Part shown: in pieces, positions 14,001 through 26,500 of the stretch
Numbering within the stretch: position 1 is the first letter of the stretch
Layout of the letters: the number at the start of each line of letters is the position of its first letter
From: Tomocerus qinae
Lineage: Eukaryota > Arthropoda > Collembola > Entomobryomorpha > Tomoceridae
NCBI GenBank assembly: GCA_020055645.1
Contig: CM034547.1
Location: 29,698,513-29,762,512 of the forward strand
Direction of reading: 5' to 3'
Length of the DNA: 64,000 nucleotides
Position numbers and translations under genes: made by a program
The notes under the pieces: generated by a model
Database searches by the model: none
Seen by the model: the letters and a program-made list of their open reading frames with translations, nothing else
Told to the model about the DNA's origin: nothing

Positions 14001-14291
14001 TACTACACAACACGCACTGATACTAACCTGTATACGATTATGGCAGAAAAGGACAAGGGTAAACTATAGTAGCCTTTCCTTTGAAGCAACATTTACCTAC
14101 GCAATAATTTTGGATTGCGAATTACTTACGCTTGTTGTACCTATAGTACCTAAACTCCATACTGCAGTGCCGTATTTACAGTAATGTCGACTAGGGTGAT
14201 TCAAATTAGAATGCTGAAATGGAATAAATGGAATGAAATGGTTAAACCTGGTAAACTAAAATATAACTGGCCCATGTATTGAAATTAATCA
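8065..14291. other. Non-coding stretch, no gene recognised
   Basis: No gene is supported. A slightly more CpG-rich patch at about 9960-10180 lies within a 126-codon plus-strand frame (9966-10346) that opens with GTG and then runs into pyrimidine-rich Ser/Leu/Tyr-rich sequence, so I treat it as chance. A second pyrimidine-rich island lies at about 12560-12780. Otherwise it is mixed AT-rich DNA with frequent tacct/aggta words and no identifiable repeat borders. Confidence 0.55.
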
Positions 14292-14306
14292 CTTAAATCA
14301 ATTAAT

Positions 14307-14453
14307 GTTTTCGATAATGTACCCCAAAGCAGTTTACCCGAAGTCCATCACCCGCAATGTGCCTATGTCGAGTAACTTTGGAAGGCACCCGACATAGGCA
14401 CATTACGTGTGTTGGACTTTGGGTAAACTGCTTTGGGGTACATTATCGAAAAC
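14307..14453. repeat. Near-perfect 64-bp inverted repeat (hairpin), MITE or hairpin-RNA-like
   Basis: Left arm 14307-14370 and right arm 14390-14453 are reverse complements with 4 mismatches in 64 bp, separated by a 19-base spacer (14371-14389). The outer ends read gttttcgataatg and cattatcgaaaac. A 7-bp direct repeat, cttaaat, occurs at 14292-14298 and immediately after the right arm at 14454-14460. It is a possible target duplication, but the left copy sits 8 bases outside the arm, so this is weak. A small palindromic MITE is the most likely origin. If transcribed, it would fold into a long hairpin able to feed small-RNA processing. No transcription signal was identified. Confidence 0.85.
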
Positions 14454-14460
14454 CTTAAAT

Positions 14461-15832
14461 ATGTTCATAAGTAAACTATGGAAGGAAACATGATCTGTTA
14501 TACTAAAACATAAAAACTAACTGGGGGTGAAGTAATTAACAGACTGGAATTAAATAGGTCAACTATAGTAGTTGGTTATGTACTTGAAAATTCTCTGATA
14601 TTGATTAATTTGTGGAATTAATTTAGCGAAGTCATAGTTTGCAAGTTGTGTTGGGAAAGATATAAAAGGGTTTTATTAAAGTAAATACGGCATGTAGTGT
14701 GTGTAATATTAAAGTTGGATCCTGAAAGGGTCGGAAGATAAGTCCATAGCTTTGCTTTTGCGTTTCCTGCTGAGGTTAGAGCAGTGGTGAAAGATTTCTT
14801 GAGACAAAAGTCACATCTTTTCTCAAGTGTTTCCTGTCCTTTTGGTAGGTAGGTTCTTTGTTTGTGTTGAAGTATGAAGAGTGAGTATTTGGAGAATTCA
14901 AAATAGAAACCATAGACACATAGTTCTTTGCGCTTACTACAAAATTACCGTCATAATGAAAATAGTTTACAACTTATGTTTGGTAGTAGTACGCTAGACT
15001 GCAGATCAAATTTAGCTTACGAGGTTATGCAAATAAATGTACACATTCCTTGCATGGAGAAAGCTATTTCGTTAGTTTTACTGTTCTAGTGCACTATTGT
15101 GGAACATACTCAGCCAACATAAACAGAATGGAAAAGAAAGTCAAACTCCAGAGAAAATTGAGAGTTGGATGTTATTAGAGAAAGACCTATACACATAGCA
15201 CACATGGATTCTGTTACATTGTGCTCCAAACTCCAGAGCAGTCTCATGTAACAAGAGCATATTTACGTAGTTACAATACAATAGGCACCTACTGGGAGAG
15301 AGACTGGCTTATTTAGTCCGCTTCAGTCCTCCTATTGTCCTCTTTGCTAAATCACATTAAATTAAATGTTAAGATATCTCTAAGAGTAAAACCTATTTCG
15401 GAGTTGGGAATGTGTGTCGCTAGTGGATAACACAACTTCCTTATACTTCCATTATTCATCTACCTACTACTACACTACCAACATAAACTTCCTATTCTTT
15501 ACATATACATACTACCAACTCTGTATATGCATCCTCACACTTATACGTCTGCTTTGTCCTAGAAATACTCCTATCAACTTTCAAAGCGGTATAAATAGAC
15601 CAAACTGGGGATACATCCCAACTATGTGTTATTCCTTTCAATTTTTTCTTTGCTCTCTAGTACAAAAGTATTTTTAGATATGTATAGACAGGTAGATAGT
15701 CAAAATTTCTGAAACATAATAACATGAAGAGTGGGCAATTCACAAGTAAACAATGCAGCAGCTTAAACAAATCAACTATGCACTGAGGAGCCGTCAATGC
15801 AATGAAAAAATATAGGTTGGCTTAAATTTATA
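14461..15832. other. Non-coding stretch, no gene recognised
   Basis: AT-rich DNA lies between the hairpin and the second foldback copy. The only longer frame (15414-15677, 87 codons, plus strand) is a Tyr/Thr/Leu/Ser-rich translation of a pyrimidine-rich tract and looks like chance. No RNA gene or repeat border is seen. Confidence 0.6.
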
Positions 15833-15842
15833 CGAATTACCA

Positions 15843-16583
15843 GGTATCAGCAGATAATCTCCCGTACTAGAAAATCTCCCCTATTGGAAAATCTCCCCGT
15901 TGGACAATCTCCCTATTGGAAAATCTCCCCGTTAGACAATCTCCCTATTGGAAAATCTCCCCGTTAGACAATCTCCCTATTAGAAAATCTCCCCGTTAGA
16001 CCAACTAATCTCCCCGGTAAGAGAAATAAGGAAAAACGACAGAACGAAAATCGAAACTATAAAACTTAGTAAATTGAGACATAGAGGTGGATCGGACATG
16101 GGAATTATGAGACTATGAGTTTCCAATAATGTAATCGAAAACTGTACACTGTTTACCTGTACTTGAAGTAAAATGTTTGTCCTTCTACTGTTTCAAAAAT
16201 ACTTACATCCAATTATTATTTGTATTTGCTATTAATAAATACCAAAACTGATGCACAAAAAGCAATATATTTGCTGCCCGCCCCAAATTGTTAGTAAAGG
16301 AAGGAACTAGGATAAGAAAAAATGGTTTAAACGAGATTGGTCACTACTATTAATTACTTGATAATAATATGTATCGATTTTCGTTTTGTCGTTTCTCCTT
16401 ATTTCTCATAGCGGGGAGATTAGTTGGTCTAACGGGGAGATTTTATAATAGGGAGATTGTCTAACGGGGAGATTTTCCAATAGGGAGATTGTTTAACGGG
16501 GAGATTTCCAATAGGGAGATTGTCCAACGGGGAGATTTTCCAATAGGGGAGATTTTCTGGTACGGGAGATTTTCCGACGTATT
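15843..16583. mobile_element. Foldback (FB/MULE-like) element, copy 2 (741 bp)
   Basis: Same family as the copy at 7485-8055: arms of 32-bp aaaatctcccc/acaatctccct units (about 15843-16057 and 16375-16583), and an interior that aligns in the same direction as copy 1 (shared words gagacatagagg, tggatcggacatggg, cactgtttacctg). It keeps about 170 bp more interior, including the inner edge of the right arm (cgattttcgtt). It is flanked by a perfect 10-bp direct repeat, cgaattacca, at 15833-15842 and 16584-16593. The left tip is GGTATCAGCAG and the right tip (read inward) AATACGTCGG, the reverse of copy 1 although the interiors agree. There is no transposase frame. The intact duplication and arms suggest a recent insertion. 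Confidence 0.9.
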
Positions 16584-16593
16584 CGAATTACCA

Positions 16594-19500
16594 TACTGAC
16601 TTCAGCTAAGCAATAGAGTAATGTCAAAGTAGGTCAAGGCATCGAGCGAGTTGTAGTTGGACATTGGTTTTATATTTCCTGAAAAGTACTTTTAAGAATT
16701 ATTGAACTGGTTTCTATGATGTATGCAGAGTACATAGATCAAAAGTTTGAAATTTAACTATTACAACTATGCACGTCTGATCTTCATGTTTATCAAAATT
16801 ACAAACGGAGTAGCAGTTGTCCTCTTTATAGAAATGTCCTGTCCACTTGATCTTTGTCCTTGTCCTTATAAAACAATGAACTGTAGTAAAGTTGGTTATG
16901 CGATTCTGTATTTGTGGATGCTAGTAGTTTTAATAATGTTTGCAATCTGATTTCATCAGTTTTAACTACTACCACTTTTCAACGGGGTGTGCATGATTAT
17001 CATTTGATCATTACTGTGTTCAGTGAAGTGATCATTCAAAACAATTTTATCACATAACTTTCCCAAACTTCGTTTTGCATCCATTGAAAAATTCTCTATT
17101 GCAATAATACCTTTCAACTATCAACTAAGCATGCAATGTGAACAGGGAACTAATTTAAAATTCTTTGAAAACTACTCGATGTTAACTGTTAAAAAGTAGT
17201 TATGCCAATTAACTAATAAGTTAATGATTAAGCGTAAAATTGATATCCATAAAGTAAATTGATACTAAAGATAGTTTTTATAATAATACCACAGAAAGAT
17301 CTGTATGCATAAGGAATAATATTGGATTGTACACACACAAGTGACCTACTTTTTTCTATTGAAGCATTTGGCGAGTATTGCAAAACTTTAGAATTCAATG
17401 TTAGTATTATTTAGTGCCTAGTGTGCGGGTACATCTTGGTGTAAAGAATTTTGTAAATCCGTATCGTTTGAGCATAGTAAGTTGATAGTTATTATTAGTT
17501 AGTGACTCTATAGTATAATGGAGTGTGTGGGATAGGAGAAATGTTTAAGGGAGCGAGAGTGAGTGCATTATATTATAATGTATCAGAACGTGGTGTAGTG
17601 TAAAGAAAATAAATGCGTCAGTGCATAGGGAGAAGAGTGGTAGAATTGAAATAGAGGGGCTGAGAGTGGCTCCAAGTCCGGGTCAAAGTTATACGGAAAG
17701 AATGCCGATAATTTAATCTCCAGCCGAGAAAGTCGTTGTTGGTTCAAAGAAGAGTTTCTCAATGGCAGACAATGCGCAATATAAATCTATATATGGCAGT
17801 GTGATGTGAGTTTTCTAAATGGATCTTTGGTTGAATTCTTAGAGCGTAGTGCCATACTTAACTATAGCTTAGCCTGCTTTCTCCCACTTTCCTCCAACGC
17901 AAGATACCAGTTTACTTCTCTCTTTTATTGCTCTCTACTATTCTGAGATGCCAGCAAACAAAACTAAGTCAGAACGAGAGGACTCACGACTGCCCCACAA
18001 TACAATCCTGGTATATAGTACATCTATCCCTATATCTTCTTCTAACAATGACTACTACACACCACCACACCAATCCCCTCCTAGTAGTATTAGATGGTAT
18101 ATAGCCATATAGCCATATACTATATAATAGTAATAGTATTCACTATGAAGTATTTATCATCAGTAACAACATACATAGTTGTATTGTAGACTCTTATAGT
18201 TCAAGTTACCCATAAATACACAGGGAGCTACAATTTACAATGTCTGTGTATATTTTTGTGTATAAGTAGGAGTAATGCATCCCGCAGTTACTTCCCTTAA
18301 TGTCGATGTTGAAATTGTATAATAGAAAAGAGGAAGGAAGGAAGGAGCGAGGGACTGAGATCCACGATCGGATCGGATCACATTAGGTGGTCATACATTG
18401 AGATAGATTTGTGTTGCGGTGACAGAGTAAATGGACAGAAAATGTGCTTTTCCATGGAATTTGCATGATAGAGTGTGATTTCAATGGGATATGCTTCTTC
18501 TATAAAACCTAAATAGAAACAGATAGAGTGGTATAAACAAAGTATAAGGGCATTTTTTTAACAAGGAAATAAAGCGGATTGTATATCATGTGGCATTTAT
18601 ATTTTATATAGCATTGGAGGAGCATCTGTACGAGTACACTACATCACCGAATCGATAGAGTTACAGTTTCTTTTCACGAGAGTCGACAAGACTGAGACTA
18701 CATACACTCACTCACTCTCCATCCAGATAAGCATTGTCCAAAAATTTATTGCTCGTGCAAAAGACAGGACTTTACTTCAGTCTCCGAGACACTCACAGCA
18801 GAAAATGCACACTTTTGGCCAGCTAGTGGCTGTGTTTCTACATTCTCCTATTAGAACGCTGTCACTGGCCCCTATTGTACTTCTAGCTATCCAGACCTCG
18901 TTTTTTCGTTACATTAGAATCCGATGCACTGTTGCAGTGTAATGCAATGTAGAGGTTGAATGTTGGAGATGAAAGTGAAGGAGGGAGAAGTGACAGACGA
19001 AGAGACCTTCCTTGATTTGACTTTCCTTCAGTTGACGGAGCATTCTTCCGATTTTCATTTTCTCTCCTATCGAACTCCTTTCTATAGTTTCACTTACTTA
19101 GCTACAATGCACTACAATCGTCTAATAAGTTACAAAGACATATATAGCCAGACGTATTAAGCATTGTAACTAAGCCCAGTTGATTCAGCCAGCTGTCCTG
19201 TCCCTGTCTACTTGAACGCGGAACAACTCACGTCAGATAGAAATCCGAATGGCACCGAGAGGAGTGCATGGATTCCCTGCCTAGCCGGAGCTATCTCACT
19301 TTCTCTCTCACTCAAGGAAAGTAAAGGAAGTACGATCTGAAAAGCTTTGCGGAACAGATTAGAGATCCGAAGAGGAAATCGGAATAGAAGGAGAGAAAGG
19401 CTGAGTAAAATAGAAGACTTTCTCTGCTTTCTTCTCTGGCTTTTACTTGTACTCGCTATCTCCCGGAATTTACTATTTACTATACGTATCTATGTTTATT

Positions 19501-22500
19501 CTGACATAGCACCAACCTCGGAAGAGTTCTATGCATACGATGGAAATGAGACAGTCTCCCTATAGCCATAAGTTTTCTCTTCTAATTGCACCAAGGAATA
19601 AGGAAATAGACTTTCGTCTTCTTCTCTATTGTCTACAAACTAAATTTCAGTCCAGTTCACACTCCTTTCACTCCCTTAGTACTTATTGTATCTCCAACAT
19701 AAAGTACTAGCACAAAGCTGAATGAGAAACAATGTACAGCTTGTTAAGTGTGGATAGTCAAAATACAGCGTGAAGGAGATGCCCTGGAGAGATTGTCCGC
19801 CCATCCGATGGTCCACTCAGATATCTTTTCCCATAAACTCTGCTCTTGAATTAAATAAGTCAGAAAATCTTGCCGTGCCTATATTTATAATATAGTCATC
19901 TGATAGTATCTACCACTATATATGCAATGAACGTATACACCTAAAAAACGCTACTTTTATAATTTACATAAACTTAACTTACTCACACCTGCCTACCATA
20001 AGCCAAATGAAATGTAATATTTGATCTACCACTAACACTACTCTCCACATGTGTTGGTTGCAGGTAGCTATAATATTAAATATGTCCGCAGATCATTGTA
20101 TAAGTGAATAGGTGTATGCATCAAAGATTTGTGGGAGATTAGTACAATTAATTTGAGAGAAAGACTAAATGGCACCAATAAGTCTGTAGTTATTGTCTTT
20201 GTACAAATATTTACACAATCTGATAAGTATGTTTGGCATTCATTACTCCAGATGGGATAAATAATGTGGTGTGAGTGACGACTGTAGGTAGGAGGTGTTT
20301 AGTATTTATAATTTCTCGGAGATCTTGTAGGATGGAAATGTCAGTATCATTCAGCTGTGTGCTGGAGCCGTTGGTTCATTGGATTCATCGTATGTCGAAT
20401 GGAGTAGGTATAAATTCGGAGTGGAGGAGAGGGAGATGTAGTGGAAGGACTGGAGGATGTAAAAGTGCTCCGGGTGATTGAGTAGCTCAGCGCTTACATT
20501 AGTTCGACTCAACTCCCATTGCCACCAATATCTCCAATCCAATCTTAACGCAACTTGGCTTTGCCTCTTCTTTCTTCGACTAAAAGATCCGCTTTTGATC
20601 TGCCTCTCCTCCACATCTCACATCACAACTGCTTATACACACCAACCACTCACTCCTCTACGCAACTTTTTCTCTTCCACGAGAGTCTTGAGTTTAGTCA
20701 CTCACTCAGATATGTCCTCCAATATACTTCTCTTCCGCTCTGTCTACTTGTCTCTCAATATATCTCTTCCTGGTGCACTTTACGTACAAAAAGAAATACA
20801 TAGGAAATACATTGCTAGGTACTACTGGAATTACAAGTGTGAGAAACGACTACATTCAAGTACACTAGACTGGTTTCCTTAGCCTCCGGTTCATCCATCC
20901 AATCCAATCTAACAATTTTCTAATGTACCGTGTTACATTTACTTTACGCACACATTTTCCATTGCTTGCCTTGATTTCCCTTACTACTACTCAACTGACT
21001 ATTTTTAGTACATTCTTTTTCTGTATTATGCTTCCTACACTACCATTGTAGACAGAGCAAAGGTGGCTAAGGTACAGATAGAAGTAGTCAGCCAATGTAT
21101 TAGTTTCTGTGCTAGGTCTACCCAAATCCAATACTATTTTTCTTCACCCAAGTTAGCTGCAGTTAGGGAAAGATTTCCTAGTGAAGTAGGCTTCTATGCT
21201 TTCTTGAAATAATTTCCGTTTAACTCCTTCCACCCTTACAGCATTACGCATCGATTGTATTAATCTTACATACTATTAACTACGTAAAATACGACTTCTC
21301 TGCCTACTAACTTATACACTATGGGATAATATGTACTTCTGTAGATTTATAAATAGTTGTAACAGCCACAGCTGTAAAACTATTTTTGGATTATCCTTAT
21401 TGTGAATAGGTATAACTGTATAGGTGGTGAATATTTACGTGGTCTAGTGGAATGTAAGTAATAATGGTTACTAAAACGATTAAGCAATATAACTATTCAG
21501 TAGCCATGCAGTGGTATGCGTAGATATCATATAAAGATATGCACTATTTACAAGGAGTAATGTCCTATGGATTATTGTATAACTTTTGCAAGTAGCCTTG
21601 GATTGCTCTGCCATTGGTTTCCTTCCTCACAGTTAGACTCTTGGGAAGGAGAAAATATATCTATCTGCTCGTATCTGTACCTCTTGAGCTAAAGAGAGAA
21701 AAATTCCCTCCAATAAACTCAGCTCCTTTCCTTTTCCCTTTGAAAAGTGTGAGTTTTTTCTTTCTCCGAGTAGTCGACTACGGGAAGTCACGTTAGACCA
21801 GATGTAGAACGTATAAATTGTGAACTGTGCATTATTAGAGTGTAGGGGTTTAAGTAGGGAGCAGTGGCCATACTTATACAAGTTCTGATGGTGAGCTAGG
21901 CAGGGGACAAGTGCGATACTCACTCTCTTAGACTACTTTCTTTGGATAAAAATTCAAAAGAGAGGAAATACTGGGTCTGAGTGAAAGCCCTTGCACTACA
22001 GAACACTTAAGAAGAAAAGCAATGTATAGAAAGATAGACTGTTGACTACTTATCTGCCTCCGCATAAGCACATATAGGCAAAGGGCTTAGCTTACATGTT
22101 ATAGTCCCTAGTCTCACTAACTCTCAACATTACTCTTCACTTTACTTACACCAAACTGAATCTTCTTATTTCCTAGTTCGTAAGTAAAAATAAGTGTTGT
22201 TCTAGTATCTGCGTGAACCTGCTATAAGTAAAACATACACAAAACTCCCACGCAGCAACCCAGGAATGACCCATTATGGGATTCTTACTCTTCTACCATA
22301 AAAACTAGATTATCAAACGGCTAGTTACTCCGTATATCTCTACTTAACATATAAAAGCATAATCAAATTCATAAGTATATCATAATACGCTTTATAAAAT
22401 ACCAGGGCTCTCACTGGTATTAGACAAAGTTGTGTGACTAGGAGTATGGGCATTTACGGTATATTCAAAGTACAGAGAAAAATTCTCGCTGGCTCTTTAC
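16594..22500. other. Non-coding stretch, no gene recognised
   Basis: Nothing classifiable is seen. Pyrimidine-rich islands lie at about 17860-18080 and 20490-20780, the latter giving a 134-codon plus-strand frame (20478-20882) that reads as low-complexity Ser/Leu/Thr sequence. A short ggaa tract lies at 18331-18346, and a tatagccata direct repeat near 18100-18125. Around 20482-20512 a fragment resembling tRNA A- and B-box words occurs, but the spacing is too short for a tRNA. Confidence 0.55.
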
Positions 22501-23500
22501 GAAATAATTTTTCACTGTAATTGTGTGTTAAGCAAAGGTTCTTTTGTTTTCTTGACTCTCTTTTTTCTCCGACGACTGTGATCTGACTGAACTCCTTCTT
22601 CTACCCTATTTACTACTGCTCACTCCTCTTTTTTCTACTTTTCCTGTTCCTGCTTCGTTTTCTGACTTTGACTGTCGTGAGCACATACAGCCCCAATATT
22701 GCGCTTTCCTTTACTTACGAGTTCGGTTTAGTTAGCTCTTTCTGTGTCAGTCTTGTTGTGTGTGCAGTATTCTGTTTCAGTATCGACGAAGGCGAGTCTT
22801 CTTCCCCTTCTTTCTTCTGCAGCTACACTTGATCGATTTGGTCAAATTATACCGAAAAGAGGAAAAAGAAAACGGGTTCCGTTTTTCTGCTCCTGCTGTT
22901 GATGATGTGGTGTGCTGATGTGATGCGACTGAATTCGCCTGGCATCCCTACTACCATTCCCAGCTTTGGCTCCCATCCCAGCTCAGCTCCCGTTTCAGTC
23001 TACAACAGTTTACTTCATCATCAAACATCAAATGCAACTTTTATATACAATAAGTATAGGGACTGCTATTACTCGACGACTAACAACTTCTGAGCTCTCG
23101 TTCCCGGCCTCTCACGTCAACTCAGGCTTTAAAAACACAGTCTGCACCTTGTACTTTGCTTTCATCCCTTTTTCTTTCCCTTATCTTACTTAGTACCTCT
23201 GTCTAACCACTCTCTTCTTTCAATTTGATTATCATATTGCGTTTTTGTCTGTCGATTAGAATCCAATTATAGGTCTCCCGTTCACTTTTCTACTCACCTT
23301 CGTTTTTCACTCCATCACTCCTATATTTATCTACACAGCCGTTGTTATAATCGCATAATTTTATCTACGTTCCCCCTCAGACGTAAACTAATCATACATC
23401 TCTACGTTAAAAATAAACTTCTGTTCTTGCTTCAACGTGGCCCACAACCTGAACGTTCAACTCTAGCCTTTCTCTCTGTACATAATAATCCCTATATAAT
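22501..23500. other. Pyrimidine-rich stretch, no gene recognised
   Basis: About 1 kb is strongly enriched in C and T on the plus strand (runs such as ctcttttttctcc and ctttttctttccc). Frames of 64 and 75 codons here (22899-23093 and 22966-23193) overlap each other and are products of the skewed composition. Polypyrimidine tracts of this kind are common in introns and upstream of genes, but no splice pattern or exon could be supported. Confidence 0.5.
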
Positions 23501-26500
23501 ATGCTATGAGGCAAAGAAATTTTTTCCTTGGAAATTGTCCGGGTAGATCTACTGCGTTACATTTATCAAGTCATCACAACTTTTCTACCCTTCCGGGTAG
23601 TTGCTGCGGTGTAAATAATACGCTGAAGATTGAGAAAAACTATACAAAATCAAAAAATATAGATCTGCAGACGCAGTTTTTCGGTGCAGATTGAGTTACC
23701 AATTTCAACTTCAGAAATAGATACTCCGCACGTCTAATTCCATTTCTGGGTTACTTTATTGAAATATATTGACTTTACGAAATACACGCTGGAAGGCTGC
23801 TCTTTCATGTTTTCTTCTGTTGCATCGTGTTTACTAAGTTTTTTTCATTTATTTGGTAAAAGTATAGGTTTACTGAACTTATTAGTTTTTGACGTAAGTA
23901 GATGTTTACCTTAAAGTTCTGTAGTAAGGTTTCTGACAGATTTATTTCGGCATTTTAGGAAGTTTTAGTTGACGGCATAATGGTATAAGTTAATGTTTAG
24001 GATATCTGTACTAATATTGTAGACCCACTATATAGATGAAATCAAGTCATCTATGACAATTTGCTCTAAGACTCTTACAGGAAATACTTATCAGTATAAA
24101 TACTTATTTTTATTACAAAGCTAGGCTTAATTTTATTGAGCGAAAACAACTTTGAGGACTTCATTCGTTACCCATTCTAACCCACTACTCACAAAGTATA
24201 AAACATTGTATGTTTGTTGGTATTAGTTTAGAATTAATGAAGTACATGCAGATGGTTTTAATAATTCAATTTGGAGTTAATGGATGAAAATTGCAATCAC
24301 AGTAATCAGAATCTGTACACCGCAAAAGTAACAACCGGTGGACATACCCAGTTCACTTACTTTGTAGTCCATGTAGAGACTGTGCGTTCATTGAAGTTGA
24401 AACATTATTGCATTAGTAGGTACATAACGCTGACGTTAATTCTGTTACTTAGATAACAAAATCAAACGAATTGTAAAAGCAGATCGGTTTGAATTTAGGT
24501 CAATTTAGTTGAGAATTCACAATTTAATAAACTTGTAATTCATGCGTGCTTCAAGTATCAAGTATAAACAGTAACATTTGTACATCAAAGCTTATTGTTT
24601 TAATCAGCTATTCGCTAATTGGATTAAAATTGGATTTCACAAACCAACTTTTACATAACTGTCGTACATAGCTAGCCCATAGCAATATGTACGTTGCTAT
24701 TTTAACAAAAGAAATGACACGCATTAGAAAACCCAAATAAATCCATATGCCTTTTGGGTGTTTGTCCTACTTCTTTATCTACAGTTAACAATAATATTCT
24801 AAAAGCTACTAATCTTTAAAACATAGTCCAGCTGATTTTACAGTAGAGAAAACGCTCAACGTTACGGACATATTGTCAGCAGAGTATAATGTTGTCAAAT
24901 TTCAACTGATACTTTCATCATGGGTATTAGGTATACTTAAAATCATGTCGAAATGTATTTACAATTTCCAAATTTCAGATATTGATTACAGAAATGTAAT
25001 TTTAGATCAGTACAGGGCAGAGTGCATTGGGAGAAAGTTCGCTTATTTTATAGTAAATATTTCTTAGATCTTCATTTTAGGCACCTTACACCGTTTTGTG
25101 ATGATATGTAAATAGTATCCGTTACCAATCAATCTAATGGAAGTATCAGGTTCAGTAAACAAAGTAAGCTTTTTTATGTTGCTTGTCATTTGTTTTGGTC
25201 CATATATGAAACAGTTTAGTATGCTGTACATCTTTTTAAAAATTTTGGTCTAGTTTGAAACTAGAAACATTATAGGTAGAATGTTAGTATATTGTAGTAG
25301 TATACAGAGTATGAGTTGGTGAAATAATGTTTCATGTATCTTTTTAAACAAGTTTGTAGAAAAAAGATTTATTCTCCACACGCAAAGAGACTTGGTTTCT
25401 GTTGAAGGGCTAAAGAGTAAGGGGTATGGATTGGTTAGAAAAGCAAGGATACTGTTTACATGGGAATTGGAATGAGCTGAAGATCTGATGATAGTATAAA
25501 GGTTATTCAAGTGCAATAGTTGGTTGGAAATGGAAGATGTACCAGCAGATGTGGTTTCTTTCAGATGGCATGCGAAAGATCTGAGAAAATGCGGAGATGT
25601 GCGTAGAGAGCGAAAACAAACGTAGGCTTTATTTTCCTGGCAGAATTCGTTCGGATAAATACATCGAATCTTATTTCTTGAGCAGTTGATCCTATATGGA
25701 ATCTAAGTATGTAGTCATGTTCATAGCGGCTCTTTCTGGCTTCAGTGGCTTCATTGCATTCCATACAACTTATGATCCTACAGATATATATACTACACAG
25801 TATTATGTTACAGTTAATATAGATATTTAGTGAGTGTATAAACTGACTAGTCAGTTAGGCAATTTTAATTAGAAATGCCATTTGATTCGAGGCTCCACAA
25901 ATGTTGATACATTGCAACTTGCGAAGTAAATTTTGAAATACTCTGATGTGTATTTGGTAGAAGTATTTTTAAATGTGTTATTTTACGAAAAGCAGCAAAT
26001 TCAATTTTACACATGAAAGATTCAAATATTATTCCACTCTCCTAATTTAAAAAGGTAGTTAACAGACATTTGATGTTTTGGCACCTAAACCAATACAGTG
26101 GTTTGATAATAAAACATTTCATAAATTTCAAAAATATTGTACAGACAAGCTGACTACACTGACTAGTCAATGGATGCACTCCTCAACAGTACAAACCTTC
26201 TATAACATTATACTTTCTACCATTGTCTCTTCTTCTGTACTAGTGTACCTCTGAAGCACTTCCAGCTCTACATAAAGTCAATAGAATTACATTTGTAGGT
26301 AGGTATTTCGAGATCCTGACAACTTAAAGTGGACTAGGCATATACATCAAGCAGTCAAAGGCAAGATGGTAGATACTCAGCAATAATGGTTTTGCATTTC
26401 TAGGAATTCACTGAGAAACTATGAAAGTTACGTCAAGAATTTCCCTGATGGATTCAAATTATAAACCGTAATTGAATATTTGCAATATTGAGAGTAATAT

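Noticed and set aside
20482-20512. tRNA-like A-box (tagctcagcg) and B-box (gttcgactc) words
   Set aside because: They are only about 20 bases apart, too close for a tRNA or a tRNA-derived SINE head, and no acceptor stem pairs around them.
20478-20882. 134-codon frame on the plus strand
   Set aside because: It is Ser/Leu/Thr-rich because the DNA is pyrimidine-rich; a second frame of 82 codons overlaps it in another phase.
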